The notes beneath the pieces were generated by a model that worked only from the letters and a program-made list of their open reading frames with translations, ran no database searches and was not told the DNA's origin. This document shows, piece by piece, positions 1 through 11,802 of a DNA stretch of 64,000 nt. Position numbers and translations under genes: made by a program. The DNA is taken from assembly GCF_010015585.1 (NCBI RefSeq), contig NW_022985070.1, positions 1,393,704-1,457,703 on the forward strand, read 5' to 3'. The number at the start of each line of letters is the position of its first letter. Positions within the stretch are counted from its first letter, which is position 1. The stretch comes from Eremomyces bilateralis CBS 781.70. Lineage: Eukaryota; Ascomycota; Dothideomycetes; Eremomycetales; Eremomycetaceae.

Positions 1-1242
1 GTACGGAGGATCTCGGTTTTTATATCGATTTACATCCTGAGTTCTGATATATAGATGATGGTAGTAAAATTGTACTTTTGGCCTGGGTTGTGGGGCGGTC
101 ATGGGGCACGGATATCCCATAACGGTGTCATTTATACCTACTAGCACGTCAGTGCATTGATTATCAAGTTTACAAGGTAATTACCTATGCTGCCAATCGG
201 GCGTGGAGGATGATGGTTCACTTACTCGACGACGACGAAGGAACACTACTGATTTCAGACGTCAGTTTCGAACTTTCGATGGACACGTTTCCGAAAATCG
301 GATCGAGGAATCCAACTTTTCACCCCGGTAATCGAAACATCTATATCGTATCGATAGAAGACAGTCGCGCCGCTAGAGCGCCCGCCACGTTATCACCTTT
401 TGCGGATAGTATTAATGTCTAGGTTTCGTAACTCAATGTTTCTCTATACCGCAGTTCCCCACCCAACTGGATAACTCGGCACGTCCTGCTGCTGGAACAG
501 CTGGGCACAGACAATGGCCCAGTATATCACAACACCAACCCAGACCAATCCTCTGAGCTAGAATTGGTTGCTATCAGGGTATCAATGGTTTCTCACCTGC
601 TCAGCACGTCGCGGGCGGCGGTAGTTGTAGCTACCCCCGTCGATCATGCCTAAGCGGGATAACGTATAAGATACTATTATGGCATCATCAGATTTAAGGT
701 GTCGACAGGGCTGGTGCTGAACGCGTGTCTACTCCACAGTCGGCGCTTGATGGCTGCATGGTTTGCAAGGGTCGCGCGGGGCAGACGGCGTGGGGGAGTG
801 GCGTGATGTGCGTGCATTTCTCCATGCTTGTCCCAGGTCCGCAGCAACTGAAAAGATGATTATAGAATAAGGTATTGGTCAATGGTCGGACCCCACACGC
901 CTGCAACGGCAGTCTAGGGTCGCTTGGCGTGAAGCAGATGCGATGCCTGAACAAGGTCGTGTTTCTACTGCACTGGTTCTCGGTAATGCACTACGCTCTC
1001 CCAACACAGACACCACGAGCGAACTCCATGGTGCAACGCATGACGAGGATTGCGTAATTCTGACTAGAACCCGTTTTAGAATTTACGTGTTGATGAATAG
1101 TTTCATACCGGGTCTCATGAACGTATATAGTCATTGCATGAGAAGGCCACCGATAAGCATTCGCCAGTTCAAGAGAAGCCCTTCAGTCCATTTCAGTCCA
1201 CGAACTACAAGTCTCAAATTGGTGTCTTCAAACTATAGCATT
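1..1242. other. Intergenic, no gene recognised
   Basis: No conserved protein, tRNA or repeat was recognised here. The short open frames have no family resemblance, and none is supported by splice sites or neighbouring exons. The last 150 bases are the leader of the dioxygenase gene that starts at 1243. Confidence 0.6.
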
Positions 1243-2519
1243 ATGTCTCCTTCAGCAACTGTAGATACCGTCCCTGTCGTAGTGCCCATCGCCGAGAAAG
1301 TTCTCCCTGTGCCTCCCAAGGAGCAAGCCCCAGCTGTCCAGCCTGAAGAAGGTACTTATGATGCCGACTCTGTCAGCTGGGTCAGCAACAAAGACTGATA
1401 GTGCTACAGATGGACTCCTAAAGGTCCTGACGGGACACAAGGAGCCATTGAAACTCAGCGGCGCCCTCGACCAGTTCGAGCAGTTCGATGTCACCCCCGT
1501 GATTGGCAAGGAGTTTGCCAACGTCGATCTGGCTGAGTGGTTGCGTGCACCTAACTCTGACGAACTGCTCCGCGACTTGGCCATCACGGGTAAGAGTGCC
1601 AAAAATAAAAGTCTTGAATATTCCCTTGCATAACACAACATCAGTCTCCCAGCGCGGCGTCGTCTTCTTCCGCAAGCAGGACAACATCACCAACGACCTG
1701 CAAAAAGAACTCGTTCAGCGACTCGGCCAACTCACCGGAAAGCCCGCGACGTCAGGGCTACACATTCACCCCATCACCAATGCCTCACGGCCGACAGGAG
1801 GCGACGACCACGAGATTAGCACCATTTCCTCCGTGGGGTTCAAGTCGCTGTACGCCGACCGGTTCAAGAAGCTATCGCAGAGCCAGAAGCGCAATTGGCA
1901 CAGCGACATCACCTTCGAGCCTGTCCCCAGCGACTACGCCCTCCTGAGACTCACGGAGCTCCCCAAAACTGGCGGCGACACCCTCTGGGCCTCGGGGTAC
2001 GAGCTCTACGACCGCATCTCCAAGCCGCTCCAGGGCTTCCTCGACGAGCTCACCTTCTACTCCGCCCAGCCGGACTTTAACAACGCCGCCGCCCGCAACA
2101 ATTTCCCCCTTTACAGCGCCGAGCGCGGCGCCCCCGAGAACTTTGGCGAGGCCCTCGAGGCCATCCACCCCGCCATCCGCACCAACCCCGTCACCGGGTG
2201 GCGGAGCGTCTTCGCCGTCGGCAACCACGTCCAGAGGCTTAATGGGCTCAGCGACGCGGAGTCGAAGTACTTCCTCGACTGGTTCGTCCAGCTGATCGTC
2301 GAGAACCACGACTTGCAGGTCCGTCTGCGCTGGCAAAATCCCAACGATGTCGCCATCTGGGACAACCGTAGCGTCTTCCACGCTGCCACCCCGGATTACA
2401 TCAATAAGGGCCTGGGAGAGCGCTCGGGCTCGCGCTCCGTGAGCTTGGGGGAGAAGCCCTACTTCGATCCTCAGAGCACCAGTCGGCAAGAGGCGCTTGC
2501 TGCTGCTGGGGGGGCTTGA
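1243..2519 (+). CDS. TfdA/TauD-family alpha-ketoglutarate-dependent dioxygenase
   Basis: Predicted non-haem Fe(II)/2-oxoglutarate dioxygenase of the fungal taurine/sulfonate or alkyl-sulfatase type (Jlp1-like); the exact substrate is unknown. Three exons give 387 aa: 1243-1351, 1410-1589 and 1645-2519, with GT-AG introns of 58 and 55 nt whose phases fit exactly. The metal triad is visible as WHSD (His182 and Asp184) and the distal His342 in VFHAATPD. A following Arg in GERSGSRS would bind the 2-oxoglutarate carboxylate. SQRGVVFFRKQ after the second splice is the usual start of the core domain. The enzyme lacks an obvious signal peptide, so it is probably cytosolic. It stands alone between long spacers, and no sulfonate transporter is nearby. 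The family call is firm; the substrate is inference. Confidence 0.9.
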
Positions 2520-4083
2520 TTGGAGAACTCATTGGGTATTAGGGCGTGGCATCGGATAGTGGCTACGAGTACAGCCAGATAATTAATGAATTCTGTTTGG
2601 GCTTCGATGAATATCGTAATGTTTTGTAACGTCGGAGCTGCTTGGACGTTCTGGAGACGTTTCCACGTTCTTTCTAGGCGCTAGCTGCACGGCGCCTGGC
2701 GCCTTAGCCGAACCTACCTGCAGGCTGCAGCGATCCTTTGGCGGCACCGCACCAGCCCTCCCGAGTCCCGACCCACTGGCCCATGGTAGCTGGTTCGACA
2801 GCAGCCGGGTTCGGGTACTTAGTAGGCTGGATTCCCGCTCCGTTCTTCGTTCTTCGATTCTTCGATCTCTGTTGTTCGTTGTCGATGTCCGTTCCGTCGA
2901 CTTCTTCTTTTGGCGCTGAAGCTATCGTCGAAACCGCCCGTACCCTTGCAGGGAACGACGGGTCAAGGTACGCCTTCTGATGCCATTCCAATTTCCGTTC
3001 TATCCGACTGTCCATCGGTTCCCGTCTTCCGTGGCACGATCGCGAGGTGTCGCCATCGTCAAGGTCGTCTTGACTCAACACCAGCAACAACCCTGACGGT
3101 CGCCAGGCAATGTGAGCCCGTGTCTGGGCTCGTCTATAGGGCGAGGGCGGCCGGAAGCTCTGATCCTTCTAGCGCACGAGTGCGTGGTAGTGAAGCAACC
3201 GGGCCGTGCTGGTATCGGGACGGATACCCCGAGCGACTGGTTTCGACGGTATACGAAATTTTTAGCGACGAGTGGAGGGTCTAGGCCGAATGGTCGTTGC
3301 GTGAGATTGTAAGGGAGTATCCAGTAGATGCGGCGGTGAGGAAATTTTCGGACCTTGTGAGCTAACCCTACCGACATACGTAGTGTTTACCGCTCTATCC
3401 TCATTTAGCACCATAATTATTAGCAAGTACTATCACTGGGTAAGATTGGTTATAGCTTGTAGAGATATCTGTCACGGCCTTGATGGAGATCCTACAAGAC
3501 ACTTCTCTACCGGAGTAACGTCATATATCGTCGTTTAGAAGCTTGTTGATATAGTTATGTCTAGTTCATCATCACATACGGTTGATACAAGATCCCCGGC
3601 AAGACATCTGGCGTCCTGTTGGTCCTTGAAATCCTCTCATTAGAAGAGTCGCTTCCCTTACCAGAGCTCAGATCTGTATACCGAGCGGCTTACCCGATTT
3701 TAAGGGGACCATCTTTCTTCTCAATAATAATGAACTTGACTCTATGTCATGCCAGCCATAGGTCCATACCAAAGGCCCGAAGCTGGACGGTTTGGATCGA
3801 AGACAGGGATCCGAACTGTTCAATGGATTCTATAATATCAACATGCATCATCCAAGAGGTGCAGGAGAATACTAAGAGCTCAGAGTACTGAGGTCAAAGC
3901 ACGGCAAAGACTGGATTGAGAGTCAGGGATCCGACTGATTATCACTGTAGTGCAGTAGTTATCTTTAGCTCTTCTATTGACGCCAGTCGATGTAAACTCC
4001 GTATCAGAGGTAACTACAGACATGTACTAACTTAGTTAGTTATAGTTTAGTTAGTTATTATTCCTAGTACCTGACACAGGAAG

Positions 4084-4110
4084 AAGAGAGGAGCCTAAGT
4101 TGCCTCTCTT
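4084..4110. repeat. Small inverted repeat (hairpin)
   Basis: AAGAGAGG at 4084-4091 is repeated in reverse complement as CCTCTCTT at 4103-4110, separated by an 11-base loop. The arms extend imperfectly to GGAAG/CTTCC. It sits at the edge of a TA-rich patch, so it may be the end of a decayed mobile element; no partner copy is visible. Confidence 0.4.
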
Positions 4111-4567
4111 CCTTAGCTGATAGCTCTCAATTCAACAGCGGGAAACAATAACGATTGCCAAAACTTAAATGTATTCATGGCTCATATTGGTGGCGGCTTC
4201 CTGGGCAGGGGGCCCGCTCTTGGCGGGGTACAATTCCCCATGAGTTGCCGCATGCCAAAGTGAGAAATGCCATTTCCCCCCAACCGCCCACTAAGTAGAC
4301 GATCTTCCCAGTTCCCAGTGCGCCACCAGCCACCACCGGGCACCACTTTCCTCATCCAATTCTTCATGCTTCGTGCATCAGAATACTGTTGTGAGGTATC
4401 TACTGCTGTCTCCCAGATATCAATCCGTGGCCTCATGCTGCATCTTCAACGTTTATAAACTACTCGTCAAGATTCTCGATCCATACTCCCTAGCCTCCCT
4501 GTCCTAGCTGCCATTGTGTCCATTCCCCTCTACATCGCAAACACCCCACTAGGGATCCACTGAGCCA

Positions 4568-4688
4568 TGACGTATACTGCTACTCTCATGAGCCTCTCCC
4601 ATCGTTCTGCCCTGCTTAAATTCGTTACAACCTCCACCCCCAATTGACACGCGACCAGTTGTCCAAATTTGGCGGGACTACTGACTCA
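4568..4688. promoter_or_regulatory. CRE-like and AP-1/Gcn4-like sites upstream of the bZIP gene
   Basis: TGACGTA at 4568-4574 matches the core of ATF/CREB sites. TGACTCA at 4682-4688 is a perfect AP-1/Gcn4 site. Both lie 260-380 bp upstream of a gene whose product is itself an ATF/CREB-type bZIP factor, so feedback control is possible. Seven-base motifs occur by chance, and function is not shown. Confidence 0.35.
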
Positions 4689-4948
4689 GCAGATACTAGG
4701 GTTCCAACAAACCGCTCTCTGAGGTCTTCGCTCCTCGGCGATCACGTACGAGCAACAAACAACGACGCTGGTGAATCAACGAAATCATCACATTGGTAAC
4801 CTAGCACGCTAGCGAACCGATCAATCGCATTGCCCAGTTTGTCCATTCAACTGGTCACTCGATCGTCACTTACGCTGGGTCTTCTCGATATCAGCAACCC
4901 GGCCCAGTTAATATATATTCAGCTCACTTTCAGCTCCATTTCAGCTCC

Positions 4949-6487
4949 ATGGCCATGGTGTCAGCCAGAATCAACAAAAGACGCCCGAACCTCCTCAATC
5001 GAGCGACGCCAGCTGCCAATCGCCCTGTTTATAATACCATTGAAACCGTACTAGATGGATCAAATATCGGATTCTCCGGAATGGAACCATGCCCCTCGAA
5101 TACCGACAACAATTCGGATTCTGAACGATTAGACGGTCTATTTGATGACGATTCTGGCGCAGCCAACTCGACTGCAGAAGACTCTGGTGTACCCGACTGG
5201 AGTCAATTCAGTGCCCCTGGTGACAGTGCAAACGCCGCGCCGGCGACAACCTTGTCTGGATATGATCCGTCATGGGCCTTTGCGTCCTCGTCTCCAGCAC
5301 AATCGCTACCCCTTGGCCAAGGAACCAGTTCGACGGCGATGAGCCAGGACGATTTCAGTATTCCTTTCTTACCTTCTGGCGCGGTCAACCCTCAATTTGG
5401 TTTACAATCCTACCTCCCTCAGCAACGAGCTGTTGGAGCCCGGCCAGACGTTGGAATGAATTCTACTCCGCCCTCGCAGTCGACACGCGGTCGGGCAAAG
5501 GGATTCCAAGGACACCAGTCCTTACCCAACAACCCTTCAGACGGCGGGCAAGAAAGCGTGTTCCCAAACCCCGAGTTGAAACGAAAAAGCGTCAGCGCCG
5601 TCGCATTCGACTCGGGGATTTCGAACTTCACCACCTCGGCCCCCGGTTCGAACCCTTCTCGGACAAAGTCTTCTGGCAGCACACAGCTCGACACGCAGTC
5701 GTCACAAACCGTATCTCCTACACGGAAAAGTCAACGAGCGACGAAACCCTCTCCCATCCCGGCACTGAATTCGAATCCATTGACCACACCGTCGGCCGCC
5801 TCCTCCTCCTCCCTCACGCCACAGACTGGAAGCTCTGCCTCTCGAACTTCGTCGTACCAGACCACCGACACGCTCCCGATCGGCATATCCCAATCGCCCG
5901 ACGGCAATTCAGAAGCTCGGCTGGGTTCGCAAACCCCGGTCTCGAAACGCGACCATCATCTAGCTCGAAACCGACTCGCGGCCTCTAAATGCCGGCAGCG
6001 AAAGAAAGACTGGGTGGCGCGCCTGGAACAACAATACCGCGATCTATCGGCGCAAAAGGTGGCGCTGAGCGAGACGGTGATGCTGTTGCGAGCGGAGCGC
6101 CTCCAACTGAAACAGCAATGCTTGGAACACCAAGAGTGCGCCTGCGAAGAGATACGGACGTACCTAAAGAAAATGCTGGACAAGCAACTCAGCGTCGCGG
6201 GACTGGGGATGGACGATAGGGATTCCGGCCCGGGTTTGAGAACACGCGCGGGAGCAGCCCCTGCCGCACCGGCGCGGCCGGCCATGATGCTGGGTTCTCG
6301 ACCGATTGCGTCCGTGGATGCGCAGGGGGCGGAAATGGCCGCGGGAGGCAACGCTGGCGTTGATGGCACGACGCTGCAGTTTCCGAGCGCCGGACATGCT
6401 GTTCAAAAGGTGGAGCCTCTGCATCCTGGGCAAGGGACGAATGAGGAAGAGATGGAGGCGTTGCTGCTTGCCGAGATGGGCAAGTGA
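4949..6487 (+). CDS. bZIP transcription factor, ATF/CREB type
   Basis: A single exon encodes 512 aa. The basic region and zipper occupy about residues 332-400: NRLAASKCRQRKKDW is the DNA-contact segment (the N..AA..C/SR signature) and is followed by heptad leucines through LEQQYRDLSAQK and LRAERLQLKQQCLEH. Fungal ATF/CREB factors of this kind (AtfA/AtfB relatives) control oxidative and osmotic stress responses, conidiation and some secondary metabolism. The rest of the protein is Ser/Thr/Pro/Gln-rich and probably disordered, with an acidic C-terminal end (EEEMEALLLAEMGK). The ATG at 4949 sits in a CCATGG context, and Met45 is an alternative start. The bZIP family is clear; orthology to AtfB rather than another ATF/CREB member is not decided, so no symbol is given. 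Confidence 0.9.
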   Translation: MAMVSARINKRRPNLLNRATPAANRPVYNTIETVLDGSNIGFSGMEPCPSNTDNNSDSERLDGLFDDDSGAANSTAEDSGVPDWSQFSAPGDSANAAPATTLSGYDPSWAFASSSPAQSLPLGQGTSSTAMSQDDFSIPFLPSGAVNPQFGLQSYLPQQRAVGARPDVGMNSTPPSQSTRGRAKGFQGHQSLPNNPSDGGQESVFPNPELKRKSVSAVAFDSGISNFTTSAPGSNPSRTKSSGSTQLDTQSSQTVSPTRKSQRATKPSPIPALNSNPLTTPSAASSSSLTPQTGSSASRTSSYQTTDTLPIGISQSPDGNSEARLGSQTPVSKRDHHLARNRLAASKCRQRKKDWVARLEQQYRDLSAQKVALSETVMLLRAERLQLKQQCLEHQECACEEIRTYLKKMLDKQLSVAGLGMDDRDSGPGLRTRAGAAPAAPARPAMMLGSRPIASVDAQGAEMAAGGNAGVDGTTLQFPSAGHAVQKVEPLHPGQGTNEEEMEALLLAEMGK

Positions 6488-8374
6488 ACCGCAGCCGTTG
6501 GGACGACTGCTCGGCGGTCCGGCGGTCATTTGATGGAGCTTTGCTCGCATCGTATTTCTACAAGCCGAAGTGCTTCTGTCCATCTCTTCGCAACAGCTAC
6601 ATGCATGTCTTCGTCGACGTCGTCTTGGACGTTTGAGTATGATGGCCTCCGCTCGCTTGATGACCCCGAGAGGCTGTGCTTCAGCCCGTCGACGGCGTAT
6701 TTTTTCGCGAACAGAGCAACACAGCTCTCCCGGCCTTGACCGCGGCAGTATTTCAACGTGCCAGGGCCGCCATGCCGGCATCGACCTGTATCGGCGAACA
6801 TCACGGTCGTTTGGGACCTCGCCAGCATGAGGAGACGCTCATGGTGGGTCCTGGCTTATTCGAAGCCGATGAGGAAAAGTGGTAGGGGCATAGACGGAGT
6901 GGGAGTTCGAGGAGTTGAGCGTGATTATAAGTTTGAAATTTGACCATGTAATACTATGTATATGGGTTCGGTCTCCCAGGAGGTCGCTGGTATAAATAAA
7001 GACTCCATACTGTACATAGAAACTCCACGGTGGAGTATCAGTCTAGGGACTGAAGCTTTTTTGTCAGACGAGCACCTTGTTCCGATGCGAGCTGACAAAT
7101 CGCGAATGCAGGCGCAATGAGGAGCCAAGGGTACACGTGCAGTATGTAATACTAAGTTTTCGGTGGGGGAGATGGATGTATATATATGTAAATGTTCAAT
7201 GGGTGGGGGAATGGAATGCTGGAATGGTGAAGTTTGGGTTGTTGAGGCTCTGTATCCTCTCAGCTCTGGTCTCTGCATTATTCCCTTAGGCCCATAACCC
7301 ATTCGCCGTTCAGTACTCGCTCAGATTGATTACTAAACTGACCGAATTGATTGATTACGTGGCTAATATCATTCATGCCTTATTGCTAAGGCCTGGCGCA
7401 GCCGCAGCTGGATTGGAAACAACTTGAACTGAAGAAATGTAGAGAACGCAGCGAACTTGGGGGCACACGGGCACAAGGTCACAAGGCATGAACGCTGAAC
7501 GCATGTAATTAGTCAGCCTAGGTAGTTCCCCACATGGGCCTCGCAGAGAGGCCTGACTGGCGTATCTGTATGAATCTCTCTCTCTCACTCTCTCCGATAA
7601 AACGTATCAAATTCGGAATCGCATAACTTATTATGAACAACCACTAGGCTGTACCAACATGGAAGTTGCTAATTATCATTATCTACTGTAATTATATGCC
7701 ACCTGTTCTTCCATCTCTGTTAACTCTGTGGACTTCGTCGTCGTCGCTGTCCCCAGGGCCTGCGCTCTCGTTAACTAGAAGCTCAAAGCTCGACATAGAG
7801 CACCCTTTCACCAGCATCACGGCATCAGACACGTCCTATATCCGATTTCAATGGGACAACAGTAGATTAGCATGTATGTAGACTTCTACATTCTAGGGGG
7901 CTGTTCGGGGAAGTGAGATATAATATCGCAAAGTATAGATAATTCGACACTGCAGAGCAGCCGAGTCTTACGGACAATATTAATAGAAGAAAGTAAAGAT
8001 AAGGAAAGCAAGATCCTCGAGACATCTCCGGGCATTATCTATGTTCTTATACGGCCTATAGTCCTGAAACCATCTATACGAACACTCATTGCCTTCAGCG
8101 TGTGCGATATAGTGTCGTCTTAGGCGATTCCGTCCCTCAAAATCAACCAGAGGAAGTCATGCGGGCGAAAGAGGGTAGAAACAGATATACATATAATCGA
8201 AGGTAGAAGAGTGAATAAAGTAGGGCCGATCACATAGATTCTACTCAGCTCCTCTGCTTAAAATCTATCTCTTTTTTCATCTCTTCCTTATTTCTCCCTT
8301 CTCTACCTTATCGCTTTCCTAACACCTTTGTCGACTCTCTATCAATTAACTACTATCGGTCTAGCATCCTAGTC
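6488..8374. other. Spacer, TA-rich, no gene recognised
   Basis: 1.9 kb with no recognised coding capacity. Open frames at 7077-7289 and 6526-6828 show no domain features. The part from about 7890 to 8370 is AT-rich and leads directly into the helicase relic, so it may belong to the same decayed element. Confidence 0.5.
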
Positions 8375-8760
8375 TATACTGTCGATTGGAGATTCATCGA
8401 AGCGATCCCGCATCGCGAGGTTAACGGCGAAAAGCTCGTGCCTATATTCCGGTCCCGCCGAGACTTCGTTCGCGGTTCTGTCGCCTGCCTGTGTACCCAG
8501 TTTCCATTGGTCCTGGCGTATGCTATCACCATCCACAAGAGCCAGGGAGTGACACTTGAAAAGGCAGTTTTGAACATCGCTGATAAGCGGGACTTTGCGC
8601 CGGGATTAACTTATGTAGCTGTCTCGCGTGTTAAGTCGCTCGCTGAAAGGGGTGTTATTTGAAGAATCGTTTGATCTACCGCGATTGCGCATGCAAGTAA
8701 CTGCTACAACTCGAGCCAGGAACGATGATGTCGCTCGCCGCGCATTGCATCATATCGCGT
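8375..8760 (+). pseudogene. Decayed Pif1-like helicase C-terminus (Helitron remnant)
   Basis: The frame around 8375-8640 carries the end of a Pif1-type DNA helicase: CTQFPLVLAYAITIHKSQG is the classical motif V region, and LTYVAVSRVKSL is motif VI. A tandem duplication of CGCT at 8637-8644 shifts the frame. After it, KGVLFEESFDLPRLR and an ARNDDVARRA-like tail continue one frame over. Helicase motifs Ia-IV and any Rep/HUH domain are absent upstream, where the DNA is AT-rich. Pif1-like helicases of this form in fungal genomes are usually the helicase half of Helitron transposons, or free-standing multicopy relatives. This copy is 5'-truncated, frameshifted and surely inactive. The right boundary is approximate. 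Confidence 0.75.
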
Positions 8761-10099
8761 CCTCCGTACAAACTATATACCGTCTACTCCTCGCGCAGCA
8801 TGGCCAATGTGTCTATACAGGATCCTCAGCAATTCGCGGTCGGTTTCATGCCACCGCCTCTACGACGTGTTCAACTTTCTATCCGATCATCCTCTCCACC
8901 TCGGAGGTCGTCCCCGCCACATGCGAGTGAGATCGATACACCTATAACTGGGTCTAATCCGTCCGGTACTTCAGGTTCCTGAATGGAGATTTGGAGTGCT
9001 TAAAAAAGTTCATGGTTTGCTTAATCGTCACATCGATCAAAAGAACACCTCAATAAGGTTGGTTGTTAGGTGTGACCTAAGTGGGCCAAGTTTGCTATCC
9101 GGTTAGGCGATATTCGCGGATGATCCGCGGTATCCGTGTATCCGTGCCGAGCTCTAGCTAATTTCGGAAGCATGATGGTGTCAAACGCTATGGCTCCGCT
9201 GCAGAGCCTCCTTTTGCCTTCGCACATAATAACCAATGTCGAGGCCCGTCGCTCGATGGATCGTTTCGTCGTGCCCCTTTCTGTTCTCTTCTTTGCTTGG
9301 GCCCTTGCTATTTGGCTGTTCTAGACCGATCTCTATTATCTAGCTGCCTTTGTCAAATTGCCCTTCGCTCTCCTACGGGAGTGCTACCCATACCGAGCAT
9401 GCAGGACAATCTGATCCGTGCGGAAGAGACGTATGACGAAGAACGGTTGTGTCTAGATATGAAAGGTCACGGGAGCATGATTACGGGTACCATGGTCTGG
9501 CGGGACCCGTGGGATTCGAGCGGATGGGAAGTGTCGAGTCATTTGCTTGAGATTGGAGCTGGGTGATTCGGGGTTGCGAAGACCTCTTTCGGTCTACAAA
9601 TTTCTGGCGTGCACAGCGCGGAAGGAGGCCGTTGTTCAAGTTGACTAGCTAATTATGATTCGGGCTGCTACAGTGAGCCAAGTATGACTACTTGATCTGA
9701 AATGAAAGGGTCTGTTGTGCTATGCTCTCATATTACAGTCACAGAGGCTGCAGTGGTCGTCCAATAACAGGAGTGCATGGATTTGAATTGTCTAGAGAGC
9801 CTATCAACGTCAGCCAGGTGCATTAGCTCCTTGTGACGTAAACACCATGCGAGTATCGGTACGGTCCGTAATTAGCTAACTAGGTTTAAACTGCAAGCTC
9901 TCTACTGACTTAGACAGGCCTCAAGAACTAGCGTTAGTTACCGAAAATGACTTCACGCAGTTCCGCCTGCGCCGACGACCAACATAAATAATGAGCTCCA
10001 TGAGCGCGTGCCCGCATTCTCAATTGCTTCAAATCATCAGTGAGCCGGGCCCCATACAATTGCCTTTCAAGTCGCAATCTACATTCAACGAGAGCAATA
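8761..10099. other. Spacer, no gene recognised
   Basis: No conserved gene seen. Two short frames (9136-9324, with a hydrophobic C-terminal stretch, and 9297-9566) could be fragments of one broken gene, but I recognise neither. The final 100 bases are the leader of the aldo-keto reductase gene. Confidence 0.5.
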
Positions 10100-11415
10100 A
10101 TGTCACTTTTCGCACCTGCACCGAAGCCAAAGTGCCTTCTCGGCTACCATCGCGTGCTGGCACCATCGGCCGGCGCCAAAATCTCGCCGCTATGCTTGGG
10201 AACGATGAATTTCGGCGACGCGTGGAAGGAGTTCATGGGCGAGTGCAGCAAAGAGCGATCGTTCGAGGTGCTTGATGCATTTTACGAGCTGGGAGGCAAC
10301 TTCCTTGATACGTGTGTGTGGCTTAAAAGCGCAAGTGGATTAGACTGGCTGACAACCAGACCAGGGCAAATAACTACCAGGATGAGGAGTCAGAGATCTG
10401 GATAGGCGAGTGGATGAAGGCTCGAGGCAATCGAGAGCAGCTAGTGTACGTCGCAATTGGGATGATCATGGAATCTACTAGCTGACTTACATTGCAGACT
10501 TGCTACAAAGTACACGACAGGTTTCCGCAACGCACATCGCGATAGGGAGCCACTGCAGTCTAACTACGTCGGTAACTCAATGAAGAGCATGCGAACTTCA
10601 GTCGAGCACAGCCTCAAGAAGCTTCAAACCGACTACATCGACCTCCTCTATCTCCACTGGTGGGACTTCACCGCCTCCGTTGAAGAGGTCATGCACGGCC
10701 TTAATAACCTCATCACCTCCGGTAAGGTCCTCTATCTCGGTGTCTCTGATACCCCGGCCTGGATCGTCGTGAAGGCGAACGACTACGCTAAAGCCAACGG
10801 CTTGCGACCCTTCTCGGTGTATCAAGGCAAGTGGAACGCTGGGTTCAGGGATATGGAGAGGGAGATCATGCCAATGTGCCGTGACCAAGGTATGGCCATT
10901 TGCCCATGGGCACCACTTGGGGCGGGCAAGTTCAAGTCTGCGGAGGCCCGGAAGTCAGGTGAGAAGGGCAGTACCCGTGGTTCCGAATTATCGGAGAACG
11001 ACACCAAGATCTCGGATGCTCTGGAGTCGATGGGGAAGAAGAAGAATACCAGCCTTCACGCAATCGTAAGCCAATGCCCTTCAATTTCTTCAGTACTTAT
11101 ACTAATCCAGTCTCGCAGGCCCTTGCATACGTGATGCACAAGGCGCCCTACGTCCACCCGATTGTCGGTCAGCGAAGCGTCAAGCATCTGAAGTCCAACA
11201 TCGATGCATTGAGCGTGTCACTGTCTGACGAAGACATCAAGGCTATTGATGGGTCAGTGCCCTTTGATATCGGCTTCCCGATGAGTTTCATCTTCGGAGA
11301 ATACAATTCCACCGCCACCGCCTCTGATGTTCTCCTGACGAGATCGACTGCGCTGATCGATGTACCGCCTAACCCTGCGCCGACGCGGCCACATGACAAG
11401 GATGACATCGCTTGA
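10100..11415 (+). CDS. Aldo-keto reductase, aryl-alcohol dehydrogenase (AAD/NorB) type
   Basis: NADPH-dependent reductase of the fungal AKR group that includes yeast Aad proteins and norsolorinic-acid reductase-like enzymes; it reduces aromatic or aliphatic aldehydes. Four exons (10100-10311, 10365-10445, 10498-11065, 11119-11415) give 385 aa; the introns are 52-53 nt and all phases agree. Splicing restores FLDTANNYQDEESE, which holds the catalytic Asp70 and Tyr75. Lys102 (LATKYT) and His151 (LYLHWWD) complete the tetrad. The cofactor-binding C-terminus (PIVGQRSVKHLKSNIDAL) is present. The C-terminus PTRPHDKDDIA is hydrophilic and has no targeting signal. No polyketide synthase or other pathway gene is adjacent, so a role in a metabolite cluster is not supported here. 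Confidence 0.93.
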
Positions 11416-11802
11416 ATTGAGCTAACGTACTGTGGATCGGAGGTTGCAAAACCTCTCCAATGATATCATCTCTTGCCGACCTCTGGTTATCCTGGTCTAT
11501 CGAATAGGAAAGACCGTCTCAGATTGCCTAGTCTACATACATGTCTAGCAGTATTAGGCTCCACGGTCGTTCTCCCCAAACATTCCCACGCACCGCAGCA
11601 ATAGAGCATTCCAGCAGCAACTCTCCAGTCCACGTTTCTCCAGCATTTAAATCGTGGAGTATTGCATTCCAGCGTCGAAGTCCCAACGTTAGCAACAACC
11701 CTCTGGCACATTCGACCTCTTGTGGCGTCATTTCCCCGCCGAAAACCTAAGAGCATCCTATCGTCATTCAAGTTTCTGTCGAAAACCGTCGCAACCTCTC
11801 TT
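11416..11802. other. Spacer between aldo-keto reductase and HNH genes
   Basis: 387 bases holding the 3' flank of the reductase gene and the 5' flank of the HNH gene. No further feature is seen. Confidence 0.5.

Larger units (their letters stand above)
2520..4948. other. Long spacer and bZIP gene promoter
   Basis: 2.4 kb with no recognised gene. Stretches around 3390-3620 and 4015-4075 are rich in TA dinucleotides (repeated TTAGTTAG-like runs), compatible with decayed repeats or RIP, though no element was identified. A perfect 8-bp inverted repeat lies at 4084-4110. From about 4560 the sequence becomes the pyrimidine-rich upstream region of the bZIP gene. Confidence 0.55.

Noticed and set aside
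1872-2489. 205-codon minus-strand frame opposite the dioxygenase
   Set aside because: Antisense to the catalytic domain; composition is low-complexity Val/Gly/Glu and there is no family match.
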